NCBI GenBank assembly: GCA_016744475.1
Contig: JADGEH010000011.1
Span: 1 to 64,000, forward strand
Direction: 5' to 3'
DNA length: 64,000 nt
Source: Thiotrichales bacterium
GTDB taxonomy: Bacteria; Pseudomonadota; Gammaproteobacteria; Beggiatoales; Beggiatoaceae
A program made the translations under genes and the position numbers. The first letter of the stretch is position 1; each line of letters opens with the position of its first letter. The notes under the pieces are model-generated. The model was not told the DNA's origin and ran no database searches. It saw only the letters and a list, made by a program, of their open reading frames with translations. Positions 27,567 to 37,327 of the stretch are shown one piece after another.

Positions 27567-28013
27567 TAAGACGGCATAAAAAGCAGTGTTTTTAGCGGGT
27601 GACTCCTTAAGTGAATGGCTGTGGGGCTATAGGGATGCCGCTCCGTTGGGACGAAACATCCTTCACTAAATGGCAGTGATGCGGCGCATGGAAACCTGTT
27701 AAATAGACCCCTGATACGTTTCTCTGCACAGATGGCGTAAACATACGTTCATCCATTGCTTTTATAAGTATCTGGGGTAATATTGCCCCCATTTATACGG
27801 TTTACAAAAATTTACAAAAGAAAATCCTGAGTGGGTGTGAGGAGCGTCATTAATTTACTCCCTTCACACAGACATTCCAAAGTCTATACAAAGGTCAAAC
27901 ATCGTAGCGAAAAGTCCCTCTTATAAATAAAGACCTATGTCATACAAAAGCGGGACCGCTAACGATAATAACCCCTCCCCAGTGAGACCATCAGCTTGCT
28001 GTCAATAGACTTA

Positions 28014-28174
28014 AGAACCTATACGAAGATGGGGAATCGAAGCGAAAATTCGCCATTTTGAGGCGGGTTTTTCGATTTTTTAAGGCGAATAGCGCGCTAT
28101 TTAACGAAAAAAAGCGGAAAACCTGACCAAAAGGGCGGGTTTGCAGCCGATGATCCTGTTTTCGTATAGGCTCT
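28014..28174. mobile_element. MITE-like element, family A, copy 2
   Basis: This 161-bp copy lies in the opposite orientation to the copy at 1616. Its left end has one change (AGAACCTATACGAA) and its right end is TTCGTATAGGCTCT. It lies 121 bases upstream of glgB. Confidence 0.85.
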
Positions 28175-28295
28175 TAAAAGTGATGCAAAGTCTCTTTTCA
28201 AGGTCAGCGCATGACATGAGTGACCTGTCTACTCATACCCACTTTTACGGCATCCCTGCACGCCTGGGAGCCTCACTCAAGGGAAAATCCATATC

Positions 28296-30512
28296 ATGAC
28301 TAGTTCCAAGCGTTCCAACCCCCTTAGCCCTGATTTGCAAAAAATCAGCGAAGCTCGCCATTACGATCCATTTAGCGTGTTAGGCCGTCACCAACAAAAA
28401 AAAACCGTCACCGTGCGCGCACATTTGCCGTTTGCTGACAGCGCCCGCATCATGCCCGGCGCGCTTAAATTAAAACGCCTACCCGACACCGATATCTTTG
28501 AATGGCAAGGCTCTGCCAGCCAGGTAGAAAAACATTATCAACTGAGCTGGATCGACGCAGAAGGGCACACACACACCGACTACGATCCCTATTGTTTTGA
28601 CACACAGCTCTCCGATTTTGACCTCCACCTCTTCGCCGAAGGCAAACACTGGCACGTTTATCGTTTCCTCGGCGCACGTCTAAAAACCGTCAACGACATC
28701 GACGGCGTACTGTTCGCCGTCTGGGCACCCAATGCCAAGCGCGTCAGCGTGGTCGGGGATTTTAATCACTGGGACGGGCGCTGTCATCCCATGCGCGTGC
28801 ATGGCTCAGGCGTGTGGGAACTCTTCATACCCGGCCTACCCGCAAGCACCCTCTACAAATTTGAAGTCCGTGCAGGCAACGGCGACATCCTCCTAAAAAC
28901 CGATCCCTACGGGCGATCCTTTGAACTTCGCCCCGATACCGCCTCCATCGTCTTAGACGATGCCGACTACGACTGGCAAGATGCCGAATGGCTCAAACAC
29001 CGCGAGCAAAAAGACTGGCTTCACACTCCCATGTCCGTGTACGAAGTCCATCTCGGCTCCTGGCAACGCGACGAAGACGATGGCTTCCTCAACTATCGAG
29101 AACTCGCCAAACGCCTGGTCGATTACGTCAAAGACATGGGCTTTAGCCACATTGAACTTCTGCCCGTCACCGAACACCCCTTTGACGGCTCCTGGGGCTA
29201 CCAAACCACCGGCTACTACGCTCCCACCAGCCGCTTCGGCAGCCCCGACGACTTCCGCTACTTCGTCAACTACTGCCACCAACATGGAGTCGGTGTCTTT
29301 CTCGACTGGGTACCCGCCCACTTCCCCAAAGACGCACACGGACTCGCCCGCTTCGACGGCACCGCCCTCTACGAACACGAAGACCCCCGCAAAGGCGAAC
29401 ACCTCGATTGGTCCACCCTCATCTACAACTACAGCCGCCACGAAGTCAAAAACTTCCTCCTCTCCAGCGCCCTCTTCTGGCTAGAAGAACTCCACCTTGA
29501 CGGACTCCGAGTCGATGCCGTCGCCTCCATGCTCTACCTCGACTACTCCCGTGAAGACTGGATACCCAACGAATACGGCGGACGCGAAAACCTCGAAGCC
29601 ATTGAATTCCTCCGCGAACTCAACAGCGTCAGCCTCAGCGAACACCCCGGCACCCTCATCATGGCTGAAGAATCCACCTCCTGGCCCCAAGTCACCCGCC
29701 CCATCTGGCTCGGCGGACTCGGCTTCTCCATGAAATGGAACATGGGCTGGATGAACGACACCCTAAGCTACATCAGCCACGACCCCATACACCGCAAATA
29801 CCACCACGACATGCTCACCTTCAGCATGCTCTACGCCTTCACCGAAAACTTCCTCCTGCCCTTCTCGCATGACGAAGTAGTACATGGCAAAGGCTCCATG
29901 CTCTACAAAATGCCCGGCGACGAATGGCGACGCTTTGCCAACCTACGCCTCCTCTACACCTACATGTTCACCCACCCCGGCAAAAAACTCCTCTTCATGG
30001 GCACCGAATTTGGACAAGGCAACGAATGGAACGCCGACACCGTGCTCGACTGGTACGTACTCGACTACCCACTACACAAAGGACTCAAAGCCCTCGTCAA
30101 AGACCTCAACCACCTCTACCACAACACCCCCGCCCTCTATCAATACGAATTTGAATGGAACGGATTTGAATGGATCGACTGCCACGATGCCGAACAATCC
30201 ATCCTCAGCTACCTGCGCAAAAACGACCACGAATGCGTCATCGTCATCATCAACTACACCCCCGTGCCGCGAGAACACTACCGCATAGGCGTGCCCGATG
30301 CCGGAGACTACAAAGAAATCTTCAACTCCGACTCCACCTACTACGGCGGCAGCAACATGGGCAACGGCATGGGCGCACTCACAGCCGAAGACAAACCCTG
30401 GATGGAACGCCCCCACTCCCTCTCCCTCACCATACCGCCCCTCGCCGCCATCGTCCTACAAAGCGTCGCCACCCCAGAGGAAGACACCCCCCCCGTAGCC
30501 CTCATCCCATGA
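28296..30512 (+). CDS. glgB: 1,4-alpha-glucan branching enzyme
   Basis: GlgB cuts alpha-1,4 glucan chains and rejoins them by alpha-1,6 bonds in glycogen synthesis. The 738-residue length fits the N1/N2-containing long form. An N-terminal CBM48-like region ([10 protein letters not shown]) precedes the GH13 barrel, with [16 protein letters not shown], the nucleophile region [12 protein letters not shown] (Asp ~407), the acid/base AEEST (Glu ~458) and the third acid in [14 protein letters not shown]. From about 28650 onward the codons end in C to an extreme degree (CTC for Leu, GAC, AAC), unlike malQ and other neighbours. The stop overlaps the trpF start (ATGA), giving translational coupling. 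No other glg gene is nearby. Confidence 0.95.
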   Translation: MTSSKRSNPLSPDLQKISEARHYDPFSVLGRHQQKKTVTVRAHLPFADSARIMPGALKLKRLPDTDIFEWQGSASQVEKHYQLSWIDAEGHTHTDYDPYCFDTQLSDFDLHLFAEGKHWHVYRFLGARLKTVNDIDGVLFAVWAPNAKRVSVVGDFNHWDGRCHPMRVHGSGVWELFIPGLPASTLYKFEVRAGNGDILLKTDPYGRSFELRPDTASIVLDDADYDWQDAEWLKHREQKDWLHTPMSVYEVHLGSWQRDEDDGFLNYRELAKRLVDYVKDMGFSHIELLPVTEHPFDGSWGYQTTGYYAPTSRFGSPDDFRYFVNYCHQHGVGVFLDWVPAHFPKDAHGLARFDGTALYEHEDPRKGEHLDWSTLIYNYSRHEVKNFLLSSALFWLEELHLDGLRVDAVASMLYLDYSREDWIPNEYGGRENLEAIEFLRELNSVSLSEHPGTLIMAEESTSWPQVTRPIWLGGLGFSMKWNMGWMNDTLSYISHDPIHRKYHHDMLTFSMLYAFTENFLLPFSHDEVVHGKGSMLYKMPGDEWRRFANLRLLYTYMFTHPGKKLLFMGTEFGQGNEWNADTVLDWYVLDYPLHKGLKALVKDLNHLYHNTPALYQYEFEWNGFEWIDCHDAEQSILSYLRKNDHECVIVIINYTPVPREHYRIGVPDAGDYKEIFNSDSTYYGGSNMGNGMGALTAEDKPWMERPHSLSLTIPPLAAIVLQSVATPEEDTPPVALIP

Positions 30513-31165
30513 GCCACACCCGCATCAAAATCTGCGGCATCACCCGCATCACCGATGCTCAAGCCGTCGCCCACAGCGGAGCCGACGCGCTAGGGCTTGT
30601 GTTCTATGCCAAAAGCCCACGGGCCGTAGACATCCCACAAGCCCAGCGCATCATCCGCAGCCTCCCCCCCTTCATCACCACCGTCGGACTCTTCGTCAAC
30701 GCCGAACCCGCCTACATACAACAAGTGATCGACCAAGTAGGCATCGACCTTCTACAATTTCACGGCGCAGAAAGCCCCGCCGACTGCCAACAATACACCC
30801 GCCCCTACATCAAAGCCCTGCGCATGTCACCGACACTCCAGCTAGAACAAGTCGCCCAAGACTACGCCAGCGCCCAAGGACTCCTCCTCGACACCTACGT
30901 TAAAGGCACACCCGGCGGCACCGGGCAAGCCTTTGACTGGACCACCATCCCCCCCCAGCTCGCCCCCAGCATCATCCTCGCAGGCGGACTCACCCCCCAC
31001 AACGCCGCACAAGCCATACAACACATCCACCCCTACGCCCTCGATGTCAGCGGCGGCGTAGAAGCCCAAAAAGGCATCAAAGACACACAAAAAATTCAAG
31101 CCTTCATACAAGCTGCCAAGCAAGCCGACCTCGAAAACCAAGCGTCACCGCCCATAAAAAGCTGA
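30509..31165 (+). CDS. trpF: Phosphoribosylanthranilate isomerase
   Basis: TrpF converts N-(5-phosphoribosyl)anthranilate to CdRP in tryptophan synthesis. The 218-residue single TIM barrel starts at ATG 30509 with [10 protein letters not shown] (catalytic Cys in KICG). [34 protein letters not shown] (catalytic Asp) and [16 protein letters not shown] follow, and GLDVSGGVE-like [16 protein letters not shown] forms the phosphate site. The family is usually found before trpB/trpA, but here it overlaps glgB by four bases and no trp genes follow. Its coding strand is even more C-rich than glgB, so the pair seems to have evolved or moved together. Confidence 0.95.
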   Translation: MSHTRIKICGITRITDAQAVAHSGADALGLVFYAKSPRAVDIPQAQRIIRSLPPFITTVGLFVNAEPAYIQQVIDQVGIDLLQFHGAESPADCQQYTRPYIKALRMSPTLQLEQVAQDYASAQGLLLDTYVKGTPGGTGQAFDWTTIPPQLAPSIILAGGLTPHNAAQAIQHIHPYALDVSGGVEAQKGIKDTQKIQAFIQAAKQADLENQASPPIKS

Positions 31166-31334
31166 AATATTTGCCCCCTAGTTGGTAGAATGCCCCCAAG
31201 CTTCCAGCGCAAATCCGTAAGTCACTGAAAAGCAAGCACAACAGGCTCTTTAGAAAATTGCAAAAAGTAACGATTTATTTGGTACAATTTAACCGATTGA
31301 TTTCTTGGTTCAAAATCATGAGGTTACATTTAGT
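31166..31334 (+). promoter_or_regulatory. Putative CRISPR leader
   Basis: This region precedes the first repeat on the side expected for type I-E arrays written in this orientation. The part from about 31240 is AT-rich (CGATTTATTTGGTACAATTT, TTGATTTCTTGGTTC), as leaders usually are. Promoter and IHF sites cannot be assigned with confidence. Confidence 0.6.
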
Positions 31335-32275
31335 ATGTTCCCCACGCCTGTGGGGATGAACCGCGGGAAAAACTTCTGTGATGGCCTCATTAGAGATGTT
31401 CCCCACGCCTGTGGGGATGAACCGTGTGTTATCCACCCGTGTTAATACGATTAAAGATGTTCCCCACGCCTGTGGGGATGAACCGCCTGATGATCTCTGT
31501 CGCTTCAGTCTCGGTTAATGTTCCCCACGCCTGTGGGGATGAACCGAATTGGGGGCAAAAGCTGCCAACAAGGAAAAAATGTTCCCCACGCCTGTGGGGA
31601 TGAACCGTCGTTTTTTTGATTTAGACGTGGATGAATGCAATGTTCCCCACGCCTGTGGGGATGAACCGGCTGCATAACTGCCACTACTGAGCGTGGACAA
31701 ATGTTCCCCACGCCTGTGGGGATGAACCGGTAGTCCGGTTAAATTTTGGCTTGCGCCCGCGTATGTTCCCCACGCCTGTGGGGATGAACCTGTCTGGGTT
31801 ATTTGACGGCGGGCAGTTGCCTGATGTTCCCCACGCCTGTGGGGATGAACCGCTGTGCTTGAGCACGTTTAATTCGGTCTGGTGTATGTTCCCCACGCCT
31901 GTGGGGATGAACCGACAACACGGGCGGGTTTTGTGTCGCCAGTAAAATGTTCCCCACGCCTGTGGGGATGAACCGCCATGCAATGGGGCGTTGAACATGA
32001 ATTGGAGATGTTCCCCACGCCTGTGGGGATGAACCGCCCTATTGGTTAATTGTGATTGACAGCGTTCAATGTTCCCCACGCCTGTGGGGATGAACCGGAG
32101 CGGTCTACAGGATTTTTGACCAATATATTATGTTCCCCACGCCTGTGGGGATGAACCGCATGGGGTTGGTTCATTTAATTTAATTATGTTCCCCACGCCT
32201 GTGGGGATGAACCGACAGATACAGACAACAAACCAGCAGAATCTACATGTTCCCCACGCCTGTGGGGATGAACCG
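31335..32275 (+). CRISPR. CRISPR array, 16 repeats, type I-E-like
   Basis: Sixteen 29-bp repeats have core GTTCCCCACGCCTGTGGGGA, preceded by AT and followed by TGAACCG. This hairpin repeat closely matches the type I-E consensus. Fifteen spacers separate them: twelve of 32, two of 33 (31730-31762, 31853-31885) and one short of 27 (32159-32185). Repeat 8 (31763-31791) ends in T rather than G; the others are identical, and the last repeat is perfect, so the array end is not decayed. No cas gene is present anywhere in the window, so Cas proteins must come from another locus. The array lies between trpF and the NACHT/TIR genes. Confidence 0.98.
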
Positions 32276-32289
32276 ACGCTTACAGATAA

Positions 32290-32393
32290 CTATAGAGGAA
32301 ATAAATCAGTTATACGATAGACCTGGCAGGTTTTTGAAACCTGCCAGGTCTTAACCACGATGCTCCAGTACAACTGAAATAATATCCCTATAG
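32290..32393. repeat. Hairpin repeat, CTATAG-ended family, copy 3
   Basis: CTATAG occurs at both ends, with arms AATAAATCAGTT and AACTGAAATAATAT around the core hairpin AGACCTGGCAGGT...ACCTGCCAGGTCT. It begins 15 bases after the last CRISPR repeat. Confidence 0.75.
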
Positions 32394-32414
32394 ATGTTCT
32401 CTCGTTCCCAAGTG

Positions 32415-32516
32415 CCGAGGCTGTAAAAGAACTCCCAAAAATGCCATTTTTTCGCTCGTAAGTCATTGATTCTTCATTGTCGAATACGGCAAAACTGAGG
32501 TTCTTTTACAAGCTCG
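32415..32516. mobile_element. 102-bp insertion in a palindrome centre, copy 1
   Basis: The host repeat reads TCGTTCCCAAGTG here and resumes with TCACTTGGGAATGC; in uninterrupted copies (37328-37575 region) these halves abut. The insert is bounded by CGAGGCT / AAGCTCG arms and contains an 87-bp core (32423-32509) that begins GTAAAAGAAC and ends GTTCTTTTAC. The core is the exact reverse complement of the one at 49385-49471. Confidence 0.85.
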
Positions 32517-32562
32517 TCACTTGGGAATGCAGCCTTGACCGCGTTGCGGTCTGTACCACAAC

Positions 32563-32735
32563 AGCCAGGTAGGGTGGGCAAAATCCAGCCTCATCATTGA
32601 TTCAAAACACTCAATGTCCCATGGGTTTTGCCCACCATTCGATATTCCAACCCTCTCCGAATGGTGGGCACGCCGTGGTCGTTTTGTGTTCTTTACCCAA
32701 ATCATGGACGGCTTTTGCCCACCCTACACGGCTGA
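32563..32735. repeat. GGTGGGCAAAA intergenic inverted-repeat cluster
   Basis: It contains several inverted copies of GGTGGGCAAAA / TTTTGCCCACC, starting GTAGGGTGGGCAAAATCC and ending GGCTTTTGCCCACCCTAC. It is related to the GGATGGGCAAAGCG hairpin at 43825. No gene is supported. Confidence 0.65.
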
Positions 32736-32890
32736 CGTAGACTCTCCAGCGTGTCGCTTTGCGCCACAACGACGCAGAGCGTCGCAGCCTGTATTCCCAC
32801 GCTCTGCGTCACTGCCATTCAGTGAAGCCCCAAAGGGGCGACATCTATATAGCCAGGGGCAACGCCCCTGGAATATGAGAGAAAAAACTC

Positions 32891-33050
32891 AGAGCCTATA
32901 CGAAGATGGGGAATCGAAGTGAAAATTCGCTATTTTGAGGCAGGTTTTTCGGTTTTTTAAGGTGAATAGCGGGCGTGTAACGAAAAAAAGCGGAAAATCT
33001 GACCAAAAGGGCGGATTTGCAGCCGATTATCCCGTTTTCGTATAGGCTCT
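32891..33050. mobile_element. MITE-like element, family A, copy 3
   Basis: This 160-bp copy has AGAGCCTATACGAA and TATAGGCTCT ends, flanked by TCA on both sides of the GAGCC...GGCTC boundaries (a candidate 3-bp target duplication). A further CCCAAAGGGGC / CCCAGGGCGATGCCCTGGG repeat region follows up to 33180. Confidence 0.85.
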
Positions 33051-33182
33051 CAGCTCTGAAAGGGCGACATATTCGCTCTATCCATCCCCCAGGGCGATGC
33101 CCTGGGCTGTATCAATCACGCCCCAAAGGGGCTAAAAATGCTTCACTGAATGGTAGTGATGAAGACCGTGGGAACGAGGGGG

Positions 33183-36100
33183 TTAAGCAGATGATGGCTT
33201 CCATCCCAACTTCAAACCAAACCGCTGTGCCAGCACCTCATAGCGTTGTTTGATCGCTTCCGGCGGTTTTTCCAGTTCTTGTGCCGCTCGTTCAATGCGG
33301 CTGGGCGAGATGATGGCTTGCGGGTCTAGCCCAGGTGCTACCGCATCCAAATCTCTGGACAACAACGTGCGGTCAAGCTCGTCCTCGCAGCTTTGCGCCA
33401 GCCCTTGCAGTGCGGCGCGGCGCAGGTCTTCATCTTCGTCCTGCCAATAAGACCGCAGCACCGCCAAGCCACGAGCGTCACCGATTTGACCCAAAGCATA
33501 CGCCGCCGCCCGCCACAGGTCTTCATCCTTCTGGACATCTTGTAGGCATTGCAGCAGAGCATCCACGGCGCGAGCGTCGCCGATTTGACCCAAAGCATAC
33601 GCCGCCGCCCGCCGTAGGTCTTTATCCTCTTGGGCATTTTGCAGACATTGCAGCAGGGTATCCACGGCGCGAGCGTCACCGATTTGACCCAAAGCATACG
33701 CCACCGCCTGCCGCCGGTCTTTATTCTCTTGGGCATCTTGCAGGCATGGCAGCAGAGCCTCCACGGCGCGAGTGTCACCGATTTGACCTAAAGCCTTCGC
33801 CGCCTCTTGCCGCAGGTCTTTATCCTCTTGAGCATCTTGCAGGCATGGCAGCAGAGCATCCACGGCGCGAGCGTCGCCGATTTGACCCAAAGCATACGCC
33901 GCCGCCCACCGCAAGTCTTTATCCTCTTGGGCATCTTGCAAGCATTGCAGCAGAGCATCCACAGCGCGAGCGTCGCCGATCTTCCCTAAAGCCTGGATAA
34001 TGCTGCGGCGGGTGTTGGTCGGAACTTGTGGCAGGTGCAACAGCAAGGCATCAACTGCCAGTGCGGTGCGTTCATTTTTGAAAATCAGAGTCAAAAAGTG
34101 CAATGCCTCGCTGTCACAGGCTGGATTGGCAGCCACCGCCAGCAATTGCACCAGTTGTTCTGGCGTGGGATGCCAGACAGGTTCTCTTTCTTTGCCATGC
34201 CCACCATTCAGCCAATATAAGGCAAATGCCGCCGCGTGGCTCAGTGCCACACCACCAGATAGCTTTTGAATCAGCGCGTCCGTCATGCCAGGCACTTGGC
34301 AGTTTTTGCCGTGAAAAGCCAAGCTCATCACGGTTAAGGCAAGGGCGGCGGTCTCGCGTTCATTACAGTCTAGCAGGCATTCCGCCTGGGTACTCAGCCA
34401 AGCGGTGAAAGTGCTTTCTTCCGTCGGTGCTTGTGCCGTTCGTACCATTGCGTAAAGCCCACCAGAATAGCTGCGTTTATCTACCTCATGCCGGAAAAAG
34501 TCATCCAGCAAGCATTCGCTCAAATCTCCCGCCCAACGCGAGTCCGCCAGTTCCATCGCCGCCGCGTCTAAGCTGGTGCGGTTATTTCCCAGTCCATCAC
34601 CTACGCCCACCTGCACCGCTAGCGTCTGTACCACTGCCCGCGCCACCGCCGCGCTGACATTCGGCTCGTCGGCCAGACACAACGCCGCTTGTACCGCACG
34701 GGCGCGGGCGGTGTTGGTTTCTCCTTCCAGAGGATGCAAAATCGCCGACAGCGCCGCGTCCACTGCGTCGTCATTGCAGGCCGCCAGACACAGGCGCAGT
34801 GCCTCGCGCCAGTTTTCGACCACGGCGAATTCTGTTCGGCCATATACTTTAGTTTTAATTTCTTTCACCAGCCCCGCCAGCGGCGCAATCACTTCGGCGA
34901 GAGATTTATCCTTGTCGCGGTTGTGGTAGTGCCCTTGCACCAGTGCCGTACCCGCCAGGTATTCTTGAAACGTCAGGTGGCGGAATTCGTACACGGGCAC
35001 GCTGTGACCGTTGTGCCGGACGTGACCGCTTTGAATCAACAACCCCGTGCGGGATTCCAGCAGGCGCAAAAAGGCTTCCGGGCTGTGTTGTTGCAGGGTG
35101 TGGATATTCGGATACTCCGCCCGTGCTTGGCACAGGTATTCCAGCACTTCATCCTCGCGCACCTGTTGCACACCGCGCTCGCACAGCGCGTGAGCCAGAT
35201 ATTCCAGTTGTGGCAACGCCTCGCGCGGGTCTAGCGGGGTATCCACCTCGCGCCGCCAGTTGAGTAGCACTTCCACGGCTTTGTTATACAAATCCACCCG
35301 ACGTTGCGGTAAGCGTCCAATTTTGCGCTTGATTAAAGCCATAGTGGTGAGCAGCATGGGGTTGCCCGTGAGTCGCTCGATGCGGTCGCTGCTGTGGATG
35401 TCGCGCATCAAGTCCGCCGCCGCTTCCGCCACGGGTTTACTCTTTTCGGTCAGCTCGCACCAACGCTGAGCGAATTCGTCTTTGTCTGCTTTCGACAAAT
35501 CCGCCACGGTGAGGTGCTCGAACCCGCTGCGGATGCGGTAGCCCATTTCGCGGTAGCCGACGATGCGCGATGTCACCACGATGGGCGCATCGGGAAAAAA
35601 CAGATGAATTTTTTCTAGGTCTTTGGCAAAACGCACCCGCGCTGCTGGGTCGGTGATTTCGTCCAGGCCGTCTACCAGCAGCAAAGCTTGCCCCTGTTCC
35701 AGCTTACTGCGCAGCAGTTCGCGCAAGGCATCGCATTCGGTCTCGCTCAATTGTGCTTTGCGCAGACTGTGACGCAGCATGTCATCAAGGATACCGCTGC
35801 TGTCTGGCGGCAAATCACGGCAGCGAATCAATATGGGTAGCCAGTCTTGCTTCGGCAGAGTGGTGATGTCGGGTAAATCACGCCAATCAGGATCGTTTTT
35901 CAGGCGCAGCAAATACGCGGTAGTCAGCCAGCGCAACAAGGTGCTTTTGCCTGCGCCAGGGTCGCCCAGCACCACCACCCGCCGCGCTTTTTCTAAGCGT
36001 GCCCCCAGGGAGACTTTGTTTTTATCCTCGCCTGACTCTTGGTTCTGCCAATCCCACCCAGCGGCGCGGCGTTGTTCCAGTGCCTTCAGCGTGGCATCGG

Positions 36101-36689
36101 TCACTTCGTCGTCCGCCTGAATTTCCAGCCGCATCCGCAGTGCCACGTACAGGCGGCGAATTTTCAAGTCTTGGGTCGCCAGATGGCGGTCATCGTCGCC
36201 CATTTCTGCCAAATCCACGATGTCGTAGGTCTTCAGCAGCAGGTCGCGGTAGCGGGTTTCGAGGTCGGTGTGTTGCAGGATTTGGCGGCTGTCGGCATCC
36301 AGGGGGTAGTATTTTTTCAGCGCGGCGATGAGGTCTTCGGTGGCTTTTTCGGTATCCTGCCAATAACGGGCAATGGCTTCGTCAAAAGACACCATGTCCA
36401 CGTCGGCATCTTCTTCCATCTGCACCACAAAAATTCGTACTCCGGCATGACGGCGGGCAGCCGTGACCACTTGCCGCCCCCATTTCGTGCCGACCGCACG
36501 CACCGTGCCGCATAAAATCACGGGCGCACCTTCGCTCAGCAACTTGGAGGCTTCCACCACCACGGATTCTCCCACCAATACCGTGCCTTCATGCGCGACT
36601 TCATATCCAGCGACACGAATCGGTGCAGCTAGTTGTTCGGCTAATTCTTCCTCGCTTTTAGCGTGGGCTATCAGAACTTTGATGGTCAT
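33183..36689 (-). CDS. TIR-like / NACHT / HEAT-repeat STAND NTPase
   Basis: The 1168-residue protein begins with a TIR-like alpha/beta domain (~1-130, VLIAHAKSEEELAEQLAAP...GYEVAHEGTVLVGES) that lacks an obvious catalytic Glu. The NACHT NTPase follows, with Walker A GDPGAGKSTLL (~242-252), Walker B ALLLVDGLDEITD and a sensor strand APIVVTSRIVGYR. A winged-helix or helical middle (LTFQEYLAGTALV) leads to a C-terminal PBS/HEAT array of 33-residue units (ALGQIGDARAVDALL). This is the NLR-like architecture of bacterial anti-phage sensors (bNACHT/Avs type). The N-terminal domain would be the effector or a docking domain and the repeats the ligand sensor. It lies 64 bases downstream of a stand-alone TIR gene, probably in one transcript. 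Confidence 0.9.
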   Translation of the reverse strand: MTIKVLIAHAKSEEELAEQLAAPIRVAGYEVAHEGTVLVGESVVVEASKLLSEGAPVILCGTVRAVGTKWGRQVVTAARRHAGVRIFVVQMEEDADVDMVSFDEAIARYWQDTEKATEDLIAALKKYYPLDADSRQILQHTDLETRYRDLLLKTYDIVDLAEMGDDDRHLATQDLKIRRLYVALRMRLEIQADDEVTDATLKALEQRRAAGWDWQNQESGEDKNKVSLGARLEKARRVVVLGDPGAGKSTLLRWLTTAYLLRLKNDPDWRDLPDITTLPKQDWLPILIRCRDLPPDSSGILDDMLRHSLRKAQLSETECDALRELLRSKLEQGQALLLVDGLDEITDPAARVRFAKDLEKIHLFFPDAPIVVTSRIVGYREMGYRIRSGFEHLTVADLSKADKDEFAQRWCELTEKSKPVAEAAADLMRDIHSSDRIERLTGNPMLLTTMALIKRKIGRLPQRRVDLYNKAVEVLLNWRREVDTPLDPREALPQLEYLAHALCERGVQQVREDEVLEYLCQARAEYPNIHTLQQHSPEAFLRLLESRTGLLIQSGHVRHNGHSVPVYEFRHLTFQEYLAGTALVQGHYHNRDKDKSLAEVIAPLAGLVKEIKTKVYGRTEFAVVENWREALRLCLAACNDDAVDAALSAILHPLEGETNTARARAVQAALCLADEPNVSAAVARAVVQTLAVQVGVGDGLGNNRTSLDAAAMELADSRWAGDLSECLLDDFFRHEVDKRSYSGGLYAMVRTAQAPTEESTFTAWLSTQAECLLDCNERETAALALTVMSLAFHGKNCQVPGMTDALIQKLSGGVALSHAAAFALYWLNGGHGKEREPVWHPTPEQLVQLLAVAANPACDSEALHFLTLIFKNERTALAVDALLLHLPQVPTNTRRSIIQALGKIGDARAVDALLQCLQDAQEDKDLRWAAAYALGQIGDARAVDALLPCLQDAQEDKDLRQEAAKALGQIGDTRAVEALLPCLQDAQENKDRRQAVAYALGQIGDARAVDTLLQCLQNAQEDKDLRRAAAYALGQIGDARAVDALLQCLQDVQKDEDLWRAAAYALGQIGDARGLAVLRSYWQDEDEDLRRAALQGLAQSCEDELDRTLLSRDLDAVAPGLDPQAIISPSRIERAAQELEKPPEAIKQRYEVLAQRFGLKLGWKPSSA
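33471..34010. repeat. 99-bp tandem repeats encoding HEAT units
   Basis: About six tandem units repeat at a 99-base spacing (for example GCGCGAGCGTCGCCGATTTG and close variants at 33568, 33867 and 33966). Each encodes one 33-residue HEAT-like unit. The units are nearly identical in DNA as well as in protein, indicating recent expansion or concerted evolution. Confidence 0.85.
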
Positions 36690-36753
36690 GATGGACTCTC
36701 TTTTTTATCACAAAGACACCGCACAGCGCTTTTTGCATACTTTGCGGTGAAGG

Positions 36754-37140
36754 TTATTGAATGGCACGCAATAACTCTTGCACGCCTTTATCCCAGTCGT
36801 TGACTAAATTTGCGTACTTTATATCCGCCAGAATCGCGGGTGGCTGAACACCGCCACTGAGCAAAATGGGCAGGATTTTCACCGCTTCACCGCTCAATTG
36901 TCGGTGTAGGGTGGACATCCATTCGCGGTTGACCCACGCCGACAGGCCGGATGAAGAATAGCAAAGCGCCAAATAGGACGTGCCTTCTAGCCCCTGATTG
37001 ACGCGCTCGACGATGGAATCGCCAAGATTGATTTGCCACTCGTCAAACCAAACCGTGTGTCCGGCGTGTTGTAGTTCACGGCCTAAGCGTTCGACCCGTT
37101 CAGCATCGGGCTTGCGGTGACAAAGAAAAATAGTGCTCAT
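36754..37140 (-). CDS. Stand-alone TIR-domain protein
   Basis: The 128-residue protein is a complete TIR_2-type domain. IFLCHRKPD opens the first strand, HTVWFDEWQINLGDSI the BB-loop region, and SYLALCYSSSGLSAWVNREWMS includes the S-x-W-x-x-x-E-like segment whose Glu is the probable NADase catalytic residue. KILPILLSG forms the last strand. Bacterial TIR effectors usually cleave NAD+ or make signalling cyclic ADP-ribose variants after phage detection. It sits directly upstream of the TIR-like/NACHT/HEAT gene, and I infer that it is that protein's effector or recruited partner. It has no signal or membrane segment. Confidence 0.9.
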   Translation of the reverse strand: MSTIFLCHRKPDAERVERLGRELQHAGHTVWFDEWQINLGDSIVERVNQGLEGTSYLALCYSSSGLSAWVNREWMSTLHRQLSGEAVKILPILLSGGVQPPAILADIKYANLVNDWDKGVQELLRAIQ

Positions 37141-37327
37141 GGAAATATCCTTTGAAGTTCATCAAAATAGAGTGTTTGGCTCACTTTACGTACACAGCGT
37201 GAAGCAAAGGAAAATATCTGATTTTTGCTTATTTGCGCAACAAGCCCAATAGGGTGCGCATTTCTTTTCGGTGCGCACATGGACGATACTTTATGATACC
37301 CCTCGTGTTCGCACTTGCGGGTCGGGA

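Larger units (their letters stand above)
27148..28295. other. 1.1-kb gene-free region packed with repeats
   Basis: There is no convincing gene. It contains a chimeric MITE (27419-27566), a copy of the AATGGCAGTGATGCGGCGCATGG repeat near 27669-27691 (also near 39400 and, degenerate, 33150 and 53315), and a family A MITE (28014-28174). Translations of this region are repeat-derived. Confidence 0.6.

Noticed and set aside
28953-30416. Several long open frames antisense or out of frame to glgB, one over 160 codons
   Set aside because: They arise from the C-rich codon bias, which removes stop codons in other frames; low-complexity Val/Ala/Gly or Thr/Pro/Ser translations, no ribosome sites.
31505-32079. 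Open frames on the minus strand across the array with repeating HPHRRGEH / SSPQAWGT peptides
   Set aside because: They are translations of the CRISPR repeats; the periodicity matches the 61-base repeat-spacer unit.
32614-32922. Plus-strand frame of 102 codons after the CRISPR array
   Set aside because: It consists of GTGGGCAAAA-type repeats; no protein family or ribosome site.
33335-34000. Plus-strand frame of about 220 codons opposite the HEAT repeats
   Set aside because: Its repeated HPRRERHRFDPK pattern mirrors the 99-bp repeat of the NACHT gene; it is an antisense shadow.
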